The position numbers and the translations under genes are program-made. A stretch of 64,000 bases of DNA, from contig NZ_JAJFZM010000001.1 in assembly GCF_020733705.1 (NCBI RefSeq), positions 2,046,001 through 2,110,000 on the forward strand, in the 5' to 3' direction. The notes beneath the pieces were generated by a model. The model searched no databases. It was not told where the DNA came from and saw nothing but the letters and a program-made list of their open reading frames with translations. Shown here piece by piece: positions 57,117 through 64,000 of the stretch. Numbering within the stretch: position 1 is the stretch's first letter; the number at the start of each line of letters is the position of its first letter. This stretch comes from Nocardia australiensis. Lineage in GTDB: Bacteria; Actinomycetota; Actinomycetes; Mycobacteriales; Mycobacteriaceae.

Positions 57117-57842
57117 TTGTCCGGCAATCTTCATATCTACATCGAACGGATTTACGAGGGTCTTCCGTTCACGCTGTGGGCTGTGGTCGGCGGCATCGCA
57201 CTCACCGTAGTGCTGTCCTTCATCGCCGGCCTGGCGATGCTGTCGCCACATCGGTCGGTGCGATTCATCTCCAGGGTGTACGTCGAAGGGTTCCGTGGCA
57301 GTTCGGAGGTCGTGCAGCTGTTCTTCTTCGCGGTCGCCGTTCCGATCTTCTTCGGGGTCACTCTCGGTGCGACGGCGCGGGGGCTGCTGCTCATCGGTGT
57401 GATCGTGCTCGGTCTCAATCACGGCGCGTACGGTGCCGAAATTGTCCGTGGCGCAATCGGATCCGTGCCGCAGGCGCAAGTCGACGGTGCAGTAGCACTG
57501 AATCTCAGTCCGCTGCAACGTATGTGGCGGGTCATACTGCCGCAGGCGGTGGTGGAGATGCTGCCCTCATTCAACAATCTGTTCATCCAATTGCTGAAGG
57601 GCACCGCGTTGCTGAGCTTCATCGCGGTGCCGGAGATCTTCAAGAAGGCCGATGAATTGCGGGCGGTTCCGGCTTTCTCTCGGGAGCTCGGCGTGATCTA
57701 CGTCCTCGAGCTGGTGTGTTATCTGGTCATCGCGGTGATCATCACCCTGATCATGCGGGTGCTCGAGCGGTTGGCGGCGCGACGAGTCGGCCGGACGCCG
57801 CCGAGGCGCCGACGGTCGCTGGCGATGGGGGTGAGTACCTGA
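57117..57842 (+). CDS. ehuC: Ectoine/hydroxyectoine ABC permease
   Basis: The 241-residue membrane protein has about five helices and the permease loop VDGAVALNLSPLQRMWRVIL followed by PQAVVEMLP, the EAA motif of the polar amino acid/compatible solute ABC family. It forms the membrane channel together with EhuD. The start is a TTG at 57117, five bases behind the ehuB stop; no better start is close. The stop overlaps the ehuD start (TGATG). Confidence 0.82.
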   Translation: MSGNLHIYIERIYEGLPFTLWAVVGGIALTVVLSFIAGLAMLSPHRSVRFISRVYVEGFRGSSEVVQLFFFAVAVPIFFGVTLGATARGLLLIGVIVLGLNHGAYGAEIVRGAIGSVPQAQVDGAVALNLSPLQRMWRVILPQAVVEMLPSFNNLFIQLLKGTALLSFIAVPEIFKKADELRAVPAFSRELGVIYVLELVCYLVIAVIITLIMRVLERLAARRVGRTPPRRRRSLAMGVST

Positions 57843-58519
57843 TGGAGAAGTGGCGTTGGGACCGATTCTTCGATGCCTTCCCGTATATCTGGGATGGGCT
57901 GCGGGTGACGATCGAGTTCACCGTGCTCGGCTCGCTGGTCGCTTACCTGCTCGGGCTGATCTTCGCCGTGCTGCGGCAGTTGCGGATTCCGGTATTCGAT
58001 CAGCTGCTGTGGATGTTCATCGAATTCATCCGCAGCACACCGCTATTGGTGCAGATCTTTGTCCTGTACTGGTTGGTGCGCCCAGCGTTGCTCGGTGCGC
58101 TGCCCATCGAACAGCAGCGCCTGATCGTCGGGGTGACCGCGCTCGGTGTGCATTACGCCTGCTACACCTCGGAGGTCTTCCGGGCGGGTATTGATGCCGT
58201 CCCGAAGGCGCAATGGGAGGCGGCCACCGCGCTGAGTCTGCCCCGCGCGAGAACGTGGACCGATGTGATCCTGCCGCAAGCGGTGCCGCGCGTGCTGCCC
58301 GCGCTGGGCAATTACACCATCGCCATGTTCAAAGAGGTACCGCTGCTGTCGTCGATCGTCATTCTCGACATGGTCTACCAGGTGAAGACCGTGTACGCCG
58401 CCGACACCGGCGGTGCGGGGCCGGAAGCGTGGTTCGCCGCCGGTCTGACCTTCCTGGCCCTGAGCTATCCGTGCTCGATTTTGATTCGAAAGTTGGAGCG
58501 TCGTGTCGGAACATTCTGA
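57842..58519 (+). CDS. ehuD: Ectoine/hydroxyectoine ABC permease
   Basis: The 225-residue second permease has the EAA loop AQWEAATALSLPRARTWTDV followed by ILPQAVPRVLP, and membrane helices of the same family as EhuC. With EhuC it should form a heterodimeric channel energised by EhuA. The ATG shares a base with the ehuC stop. The end overlaps the ehuA start by 17 bases. Confidence 0.82.
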   Translation: MEKWRWDRFFDAFPYIWDGLRVTIEFTVLGSLVAYLLGLIFAVLRQLRIPVFDQLLWMFIEFIRSTPLLVQIFVLYWLVRPALLGALPIEQQRLIVGVTALGVHYACYTSEVFRAGIDAVPKAQWEAATALSLPRARTWTDVILPQAVPRVLPALGNYTIAMFKEVPLLSSIVILDMVYQVKTVYAADTGGAGPEAWFAAGLTFLALSYPCSILIRKLERRVGTF

Positions 58520-59297
58520 ATCGCCCGCGGCGATGATCCGGTTCACCGATGTGGAAAAACGGTTCGACAATGTGGAGTGTCTGAGCGCCCTGAATTTCGT
58601 TGTGGCACCGGGGGAGTTCGTGACTCTGATCGGCCCGTCGGGTTCCGGGAAGACGACGATCCTGCGCCTGGTGATGACTCTGGAGCGAGTCTCCGGCGGC
58701 ACCATCGAGGTGGACGGTGAGCCGCTCAGTCATATGCGCAAGGGAGATCGGCTGGTGCCCGCCGATGAGGCGCACTTCCGTCAGGCTCGCAAGAAGATCG
58801 GCATGGTGTTCCAGCAGTTCAACCTCTTCCCGAATATGAATGTGCTGCGCAATGTCACCGAGGGGCCGGTCCGCGGCCTCGGTAAGTCCAAGCAGCAGGC
58901 CGAGGCGCGGGCGCGGGAATTGCTGGAGTTGGTCGGGTTGTCGGACAAGGTCGACGCCCGTCCGGCGCAGTTGTCCGGCGGGCAGCAACAGCGGGTGGCC
59001 ATCGCGCGTGCGTTGGCAATGGAACCCGAGGTGCTGCTGCTCGACGAGGTGACCTCGGCGCTCGATCCTGAATTGGTGGCCGGTGTGCTCCGGCTGCTCG
59101 GTGACATCGCCGCGACCACCGACATCACGTTTCTGTGTGTCACCCACGAAATGCAGTTCGCGCGAAGCGTTTCCGATCGAGTGATGATGTTCGACGGCGG
59201 CCGGGTGATCGAGGACGGTGATCCGGAGAAGATATTCACCGACCCCGATCATGAACGGACGCGGGAGTTCCTGCGCGCGGTGCTCGACCGCGAATGA
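58503..59297 (+). CDS. ehuA: Ectoine/hydroxyectoine ABC ATPase
   Basis: The 264-residue ATPase has Walker A (GPSGSGKTT), the Q-loop (MVFQQFNLFPNMNV), the signature LSGGQQQRVAIARALAMEP, and Walker B with VLLLDEVTSALDPE, plus the H-loop VTHEM. The stretch MRKGDRLVPADEAHFRQARK is typical of EhuA. It energises uptake of compatible solutes. The GTG start overlaps ehuD. The stop lies three bases from the stop of the convergent echA19 and no terminator is visible. No ectoine degradation genes are in the window. Confidence 0.85.
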   Translation: MSEHSESPAAMIRFTDVEKRFDNVECLSALNFVVAPGEFVTLIGPSGSGKTTILRLVMTLERVSGGTIEVDGEPLSHMRKGDRLVPADEAHFRQARKKIGMVFQQFNLFPNMNVLRNVTEGPVRGLGKSKQQAEARARELLELVGLSDKVDARPAQLSGGQQQRVAIARALAMEPEVLLLDEVTSALDPELVAGVLRLLGDIAATTDITFLCVTHEMQFARSVSDRVMMFDGGRVIEDGDPEKIFTDPDHERTREFLRAVLDRE

Positions 59298-59300
59298 ACC

Positions 59301-60083
59301 TCAGCTGCCGGTGAAGGTCGGCTTGCGCTTCTGCGCGAACGCCTTCGGGCCCTCCTTGGCGTCGGCCGATTTGAAGACCGCGGTGCCGAGTTCGGCATCG
59401 ATCTTGAATGCCTCTTCCTCGTGCATGCCCTCGGTCTCGCGGATGGTGCGCAGGATGGCCTGCACCGCGAGCGGTCCGTTGGCGGCGATCTGGGCGGCCA
59501 ATTCGAGCGCTTTGTCCAGTGCCGTGCCGTCGGGCACCACATGCCCGATCAGGCCGATGTCCTTGGCTTCGGCGGCGGTGACGTGCCTGCCGGTGAGCAG
59601 GATGTCCGCGGCCACGGTGTAGGGAATCTGGCGGACCAGCCGCACCGCCGAGCCGCCCAGCGGGAACAGGCCCCAGCGTGCCTCGGACACACCGAATTTC
59701 GCGCTCTCGCCCGCCACCCGGATATCGGTGCCCTGCAGGATCTCGGTGCCGCCCGCGATCGCCGGACCCTCCACAGCCGCGATGAGCGGCTTGGTGAGCC
59801 TGCGTCCCTTGAGTAGTGCCTCGATCTTGGACATATCCCAGCCGCCGCCCTTGAACGAGTCGCCGGGGTGCTGGGTGGTCATCGCCTTCAGGTCCGCGCC
59901 CGCGCAGAACGCGCCGCCCGCACCGGTCAGAATCGCGACGCGGATGTCGGGATCGCTATCCACCTGGTCCCAGGCGTCACGCATGATCGCCATCATCTCG
60001 CCCGACAGCGCGTTGCGGGCCTCCGGGCGGTTCATGGTGACGATGAGAACGTGATCGCGTTTCTCGACGAGGCAATCTGGCAT
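59301..60083 (-). CDS. echA19: Side-chain enoyl-CoA hydratase EchA19
   Basis: The 260-residue crotonase hydrates the double bond of steroid enoyl-CoA esters in side-chain beta-oxidation. It contains [57 protein letters not shown] and [20 protein letters not shown], which are close to the M. tuberculosis EchA19 (Rv3516). It is divergent from fadD19, as in that species, with a KstR box between. The ATG at 60083 has AGGAGATTG upstream. Confidence 0.93.
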   Translation of the reverse strand: MPDCLVEKRDHVLIVTMNRPEARNALSGEMMAIMRDAWDQVDSDPDIRVAILTGAGGAFCAGADLKAMTTQHPGDSFKGGGWDMSKIEALLKGRRLTKPLIAAVEGPAIAGGTEILQGTDIRVAGESAKFGVSEARWGLFPLGGSAVRLVRQIPYTVAADILLTGRHVTAAEAKDIGLIGHVVPDGTALDKALELAAQIAANGPLAVQAILRTIRETEGMHEEEAFKIDAELGTAVFKSADAKEGPKAFAQKRKPTFTGS

Positions 60084-60119
60084 TACTCAATCTCCTGACT
60101 CTCAAGCCTTGTCAGAAAC

Positions 60120-60133
60120 AGTAACACGTTCTA
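60120..60133. promoter_or_regulatory. KstR operator between echA19 and fadD19
   Basis: AGTAACACGTTCTA fits TnnAACnnGTTnnA except for the first base. It ends 11 bases before the fadD19 start. Confidence 0.82.
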
Positions 60134-60144
60134 TTTTTAGCTCT

Positions 60145-61794
60145 GTGAGCTACAACATAGCGGACTTAGTCGAACACGCCATCGATCTGATGCCCGACCG
60201 CGTAGCGCTGGCCGACGACAGTCGCGAGGTGACTTACGCACAGCTGGAGGAGCGGGCCAATAAACTGGCCCACTACCTGCTGGAACAGGGTGTCCAACCG
60301 GGCGACAAGGTAGGTATCTACTCGCGCAACACCATCGAGGCCGTCGAGGCCATGGTCGCGGTGTTCAAGGCGCGCGCCGTGATGATCAACGTGAACTTCC
60401 GGTACGTCGAGAACGAGTTACAGCACATCTTCAGTAATTCGGACATGGTCGCGTTGATTCATGAGCGCCGATACAGTGATCGGGTCGCCAGCGTGCGCCC
60501 GAAAACGGCGTTGCTGAAGACGGTCATCGTCGTCGACGACGATACGACCGGCGCCATCCCCACCGCAGCGGATTCGGTGGAATACGAGACCGTGCTCGCG
60601 CAGTCCTCGGCCGAGCGCGACTTCGGCGATCGATCCCCCGATGACGTCTACATGCTCTACACCGGCGGCACTACCGGACTGCCGAAGGGAGTGATGTGGC
60701 GGCAGGAGGATGTGTGGCGGGTGCTCGGTGCCGGCATCAACTTCGTCACCGGCGAATACGTCGATGACGAATGGGAACTGGCCAAGGTCGGCGCGGCCAA
60801 CCCGCCGATGGTGCGCTTCCCGATTCCGCCGATGATTCATGGCGGTTCACAGTGGGCCACCTTTCACAGTCTGTTCGGCGGCGGCAAGGCCGTGATGATC
60901 CCGGAGTTCAGCGGGCACGGGGTGTGGCAGCACATCGACCGCCACGGGATCAACCTCATCTTCATCACCGGCGACGCGATGGCCCGGCCGATGATCGACG
61001 CGTTGATCGAGGGCAATCCGGAAACCGGTGAGCCCTATGATCTTTCGACCCTGTACGTGATCGCCAGCAGTGCGGCGCTGTTCTCGCCGACGCTCAAGGA
61101 TCAGTTCCTCGAGCTGTTGCCCAACCGTCTGATTTCGGACTCCATCGGCTCATCGGAGACGGGCTTCGGCGGGTTGTCCGTTGTCGCCAAGGGAGCTACC
61201 CACACCGGTGGGCCTCGGGTAAAGATCGACGCGGCCACCGAGGTGCTCGACGAGGACGGCAATCCGGTGGTGCCCGGCTCCGGAGTGGTGGGCATTCTCG
61301 CCCGCAGTGGTCATATCCCGCTCGGCTACTACAACGACGAGGCCAAGACCGCGGCAACGTTCAAGGAGATCAACGGCGTTCGCTACTCGATCCCCGGCGA
61401 TTTCGCCCGCGTCGAGGAGGACGGCACCGTGACGATGCTCGGGCGTGGTTCGGTGAGCATCAACAGCGGCGGCGAGAAGATCTACCCCGAGGAGGTCGAG
61501 GGCGCGCTCAAATCGCACCCGGAGATCTTCGACGCGCTGGTGGTCGGTGTGGAGGACGCGCGATGGGGCCAGCGGGTCGTTGCCGTCGTCCAGTGCCGCG
61601 GCGGCGACCGGCCCTCCCTGGAGGAATTGCGTCCGCTGCTGACCAACGAGATCGCGCCCTACAAGCAGCCGCGCAGCCTGTGGTTCGTCGACGAGATCAA
61701 ACGCTCACCCGCAGGTAAACCGGATTACCGTTGGGCCAAGGAACAGACCGAGGCCCGCCCGGCCGACGAACACGCCGAGGCGAGCGGCAAGTAA
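60145..61794 (+). CDS. fadD19: Steroid-24/26-oyl-CoA synthetase FadD19
   Basis: FadD19 activates the side-chain acid formed by CYP125 and is needed for C24-branched sterols. The 549-residue protein has MLYTGGTTGLPKGVMWRQED (P-loop), SIGSSETGFG, SIPGDFARVEEDGTVTMLGR and the C-terminal lysine in RSPAGKPDYRWAK. The N-terminus SYNIADLVEHAIDLMPDRVA and the length match FadD19 of M. tuberculosis. The GTG start lies 11 bases behind the KstR box without a ribosome site; the message is probably leaderless. Confidence 0.94.
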   Translation: MSYNIADLVEHAIDLMPDRVALADDSREVTYAQLEERANKLAHYLLEQGVQPGDKVGIYSRNTIEAVEAMVAVFKARAVMINVNFRYVENELQHIFSNSDMVALIHERRYSDRVASVRPKTALLKTVIVVDDDTTGAIPTAADSVEYETVLAQSSAERDFGDRSPDDVYMLYTGGTTGLPKGVMWRQEDVWRVLGAGINFVTGEYVDDEWELAKVGAANPPMVRFPIPPMIHGGSQWATFHSLFGGGKAVMIPEFSGHGVWQHIDRHGINLIFITGDAMARPMIDALIEGNPETGEPYDLSTLYVIASSAALFSPTLKDQFLELLPNRLISDSIGSSETGFGGLSVVAKGATHTGGPRVKIDAATEVLDEDGNPVVPGSGVVGILARSGHIPLGYYNDEAKTAATFKEINGVRYSIPGDFARVEEDGTVTMLGRGSVSINSGGEKIYPEEVEGALKSHPEIFDALVVGVEDARWGQRVVAVVQCRGGDRPSLEELRPLLTNEIAPYKQPRSLWFVDEIKRSPAGKPDYRWAKEQTEARPADEHAEASGK

Positions 61795-61814
61795 GCGGGA
61801 AGTTCGGGTCACAA

Positions 61815-61852
61815 CGGTCGGGACCGCCACGAAACCGTGGCGGTCCCGACCG
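61815..61852 (+). terminator. Hairpin terminator behind fadD19
   Basis: A perfect 17-base stem (CGGTCGGGACCGCCACG and its complement) with an AAAC loop starts 20 bases behind the stop and is followed by TTT. Confidence 0.88.
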
Positions 61853-61994
61853 TTTGGCGGGAATGAGCTGGGATCGAGGTAGGTCGGCTATCCGCGCCGG
61901 ATTGAGGCGAGCCGAAATCGTCGGGCTGGTCCGCGGTTGGCGAGTTCGGAGAGTTGGTAGGCCAGTTCGCGCGCCACAACCAGCGGGCCCGTGT

Positions 61995-62327
61995 TCAGGG
62001 CATGGGTGCGATCAGCTTTACGGTCGGAAAATAGCCGCGATACCGGACGGCGTCACATGTCAGCAGTTGGTATCCGGCGACTGCGGCATGGGCGCCGATG
62101 TAGAAGTCGGGCATCGGGGAGCGCTTCTCGCCGCTGTCGCGGCGATAGCGCTGAAACGCCTTGCCCGCCAGGAAGCCGGCCCGGAATGGTAGGGCCTCAC
62201 GCTCGAACTCGTCGGCGGGCAGCAAATCGTCCAGATCTTCGACGGTGTCGTACCCGACGGAGACCTCGGCGTAGATGATCGGGTTGATGACAGCGCGAAC
62301 GGGCTGATCAGCGCTGTTGCGTCGGTC
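61995..62327 (-). pseudogene. vapC remnant lacking its N-terminus
   Basis: The frame gives the body of a VapC PIN toxin: AVINPIIYAEVSVGYDTVED, LPFRAGFLAGKAFQRYRRDS, PMPDFYIGAHAAVAGYQLLT, DAVRYRGYFPTVKLIAP. These include the conserved Glu of IYAE and Asp of PDFYIG. The first strand with the invariant Asp is missing: upstream the frame runs into the hairpin terminator of the neighbouring fadE27. No antitoxin gene is found. The frame is open further upstream but not homologous. It lies at the border between fadD19 and fadE27. Confidence 0.78.
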
Positions 62328-62329
62328 CA

Positions 62330-62368
62330 GAAATCGGCCCGCCGATGCGTTACCGGCGGGCCGATTTC
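62330..62368 (-). terminator. Hairpin terminator behind fadE27
   Basis: Two perfect 15-base arms (GAAATCGGCCCGCCG and its complement) around a 9-base loop, about 18 bases behind the fadE27 stop. Confidence 0.82.
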
Positions 62369-62385
62369 GATGCGGATTTCCTAGG

Positions 62386-63495
62386 TCAGGCAGGAGTCTC
62401 CGCCAGCAGCGAGCCGATGGCGCGCAGGTGATCGGTCGCCGTGCCGAGTGCGAATTCATTGTGCTTGGCGGCAGTGAAGTAGTTGTGCACGATGTGGTCG
62501 CGGTCGATGCCTACCCCGCCGTGCACGTGAACAACGGTGTGGGCGACGCGGTGGCCGGCGTCGGCGGCCCAGAATTTCGCGGTATGCACCGCTTCGGCGC
62601 TGGGCAGGTTCTCCGACAGCTGCCAGGCGGCCTGGGTGACGGCAAGGCGTAGGCCTTGCACGTCGATGTAGCTGTCGGCCAGGCGTTGCGCCACGGCCTG
62701 GAAACTGCCGACAGCTTTACCGAATTGTTCACGCTCGCGGGCGTATTCGGCGACGAGCTCCAGCGCGCGTTCGAGTGTGCCGAGTTGCTGGGCGCTCAGG
62801 CCGAGCCAGGCTCTGGTCAGCAACCAGTCCAAGATCTCGGCCCCCGCTGCCACGGTTCCCACCAATTCGGCTGGGGTGTCGGTGAATTCGAGCGAGTACT
62901 CGGCGCTTAGGTCGGTCACCTGCTGGGCCGTGAGCTGAATCGAGGCATCGGACGGATCGACCAGGAATACCGCAGAACGTCCGGAAACCGTTGCCGGGAC
63001 CAGGATTCGGGTGGCCTGCGCGGCGAAGGGCACTGCGAGCTTGGCGCCGGTGATCCGCCAGCCGCTGTCGACCTCGGCGGCGGTGGTGGTCGGTTCGGTC
63101 GGGTCCCAGTTCTGCTCCTCGGCCAATGCGACAGTGAGAATCGCGCTGCCGGAACCGGCCCGGGTCGCCCAATCGCGTTGTGCCTCAGTGCCGAACGTGG
63201 CCAGTGCGCCCGCGCCGAGCACAACCGACCACAGGTACGGCACCGCGGCGACATATTTCCCGAGCTCACGCAGGACGGCGCTCTGTTCGAGTGGGCCGAA
63301 GTCGTTGCCGCCCACGGTCTCCGGCAAGGCTGCGGCGAGCACTCCGGTCTCGGCGAGTGACGCCCACAGCTGCTCGTCGAAACGCACGGCAGTCTTGTCC
63401 AGTTCGCGCAATCGGTCGGCGGTGACGAGCTTGCCGCACACCTCGCCGGTCAGCCGGGCGAGATCGAGCTGGGCCTCGGTCTGGGTGAAATCCAT
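62386..63495 (-). CDS. fadE27: Acyl-CoA dehydrogenase subunit ChsE5/FadE27
   Basis: The 369-residue protein is the partner of FadE26 in the heteromeric ChsE4-ChsE5 dehydrogenase, which acts on steroid side-chain CoA esters. It has MDFTQTEAQLDLARLTGEVC, the dehydrogenase helices with YAREREQFGKAVGSFQAVAQ, and VHVHGGVGIDRDHIVHNYFT. The order fadE26-fadE27 and sizes match Rv3504-Rv3505. It follows fadE26 by 28 bases. Confidence 0.88.
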   Translation of the reverse strand: MDFTQTEAQLDLARLTGEVCGKLVTADRLRELDKTAVRFDEQLWASLAETGVLAAALPETVGGNDFGPLEQSAVLRELGKYVAAVPYLWSVVLGAGALATFGTEAQRDWATRAGSGSAILTVALAEEQNWDPTEPTTTAAEVDSGWRITGAKLAVPFAAQATRILVPATVSGRSAVFLVDPSDASIQLTAQQVTDLSAEYSLEFTDTPAELVGTVAAGAEILDWLLTRAWLGLSAQQLGTLERALELVAEYAREREQFGKAVGSFQAVAQRLADSYIDVQGLRLAVTQAAWQLSENLPSAEAVHTAKFWAADAGHRVAHTVVHVHGGVGIDRDHIVHNYFTAAKHNEFALGTATDHLRAIGSLLAETPA

Positions 63496-63523
63496 GGCGA
63501 TCTACCTACTTTCGGGTGGCTCT

Positions 63524-64000
63524 TTATCGCGCCGAGGCCGGCTGCTTCAGGGCGGTCATGGCGATGATGTCGCGCTGGACCTCGTTGGTGCCGCCACCGA
63601 AGGTGAGGATCAGTGCGGCGCGGTGCATCCGCTCCAACCGGCCGCGCAGCTGCGAGCCGGGGGAGTCCTGGCGCAGGTATGCCTGCGGGCCGAGGATTTC
63701 CATCAGCAGCCGGTATGCCTCGGTGGCCAGCTCGGTGCCATACACCTTGCAGGTCGAGGCATCCCACGGCCGTGGCGCGGCATCGCCGCCCGCGTCGGCT
63801 CGGCTGGCGATCTCCCAGTTCAGCAGCTTCAGGTACTCGACTTTGGCGTGCACCCTGGCGAGATTGAGCCGCACCCATTCCTTGTCGATCACGCGCTGGC
63901 CGTCGGCGGTTTTGGTGTTGCGCGCCCACTCCACGGTCTGGCGCACGGCCAAGCCGAGTGGTCCGGCCGAGGTGAGCGCGACCCGCTCGTGGTTGAGCTG
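63524..64000 (-). CDS. fadE26: Acyl-CoA dehydrogenase subunit ChsE4/FadE26, 5' part outside the window
   Basis: Only the C-terminal 158 residues are in the window. They show LNHERVALTSAGPLGLAVRQ, WARNTKTADGQRVIDKEWVR and the C-terminal FGGGTNEVQRDIIAMTALKQ, an acyl-CoA dehydrogenase end in which the FAD/catalytic subunit motif GGTNEVQRDIIA is kept. Together with FadE27 it should form the ChsE4-ChsE5 enzyme. The N-terminal half and start codon lie beyond position 64000. Confidence 0.87.
   Translation of the reverse strand, partial: QLNHERVALTSAGPLGLAVRQTVEWARNTKTADGQRVIDKEWVRLNLARVHAKVEYLKLLNWEIASRADAGGDAAPRPWDASTCKVYGTELATEAYRLLMEILGPQAYLRQDSPGSQLRGRLERMHRAALILTFGGGTNEVQRDIIAMTALKQPASAR

Overview
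The window is high-GC actinobacterial DNA, most consistent with Nocardia or a close relative (Rhodococcus, Mycobacterium). The reasons are a sterol catabolic regulon of the KstR/KstR2 type, frequent GTG/TTG starts, apparently leaderless genes and dense 1-4 base gene overlaps. The genus is inferred from gene content and was not tested by any search.

Layout. 1-3074: end of a MoxR/DUF58 operon. 3130-10310: steroid ring block (hsd4B-like hydratase, kstD, a second KstD-like flavoprotein, hsaE, hsaG, hsaF). 10307-12110: toxin-antitoxin pair, a beheaded vapC and an orphan gene. 12156-17598: hsaB, hsaC, hsaD, hsaA and divergent kshA with a small cysteine-containing partner. 17609-23010: second beheaded vapC, a Phd/RelE pair, a DUF427 protein, MarR/MFS and a PAP2-like protein. 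23057-39978: the C/D-ring (HIP) block under KstR2, with fadE33, fadE32, fadE31, an enoyl-CoA hydratase, fadD3, fadE30, ipdF, kstR2, fadA6, ipdC, ipdB, ipdA, echA20 and two SDR genes. 39979-44370: repeat-rich intergenic DNA and a module of a secreted GSA-repeat protein, an IrrE-like protease, a membrane protein and an XRE regulator. 44371-54407: side-chain block (fadA5, cyp125, SnoaL-like, two luciferase-like oxidoreductases, ltp3-like, ltp4-like, double DUF35, fadD). 54493-59297: ECF sigma factor, VOC protein and ectoine-type ABC importer ehuBCDA. 59301-64000: echA19, fadD19, third beheaded vapC, fadE27 and the 3' part of fadE26.

Together the steroid genes cover side-chain activation and beta-oxidation (CYP125, FadD19, EchA19, FadA5, FadE26/27, Ltp proteins), ring A/B opening (KstD, KshA, HsaABCD, HsaEGF) and C/D-ring degradation (FadD3, FadE30-33, IpdABCF, EchA20, FadA6). 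Seven sites match the KstR pattern TnnAACnnGTTnnA exactly or with one change, and three sites match or resemble the KstR2 pattern AnCAAGnnCTTGnT. Each sits between the expected gene pairs.

The most unusual signals are: the GSA-repeat/IrrE/membrane/XRE module in the middle of the sterol locus; a 39-bp dispersed repeat inserted in frame in both kshA and fadE31; three N-terminally truncated vapC remnants at the borders of steroid blocks; a KstR2-like operator with an expanded spacer; and an array of degenerate intergenic repeats followed by a 24-bp hairpin.
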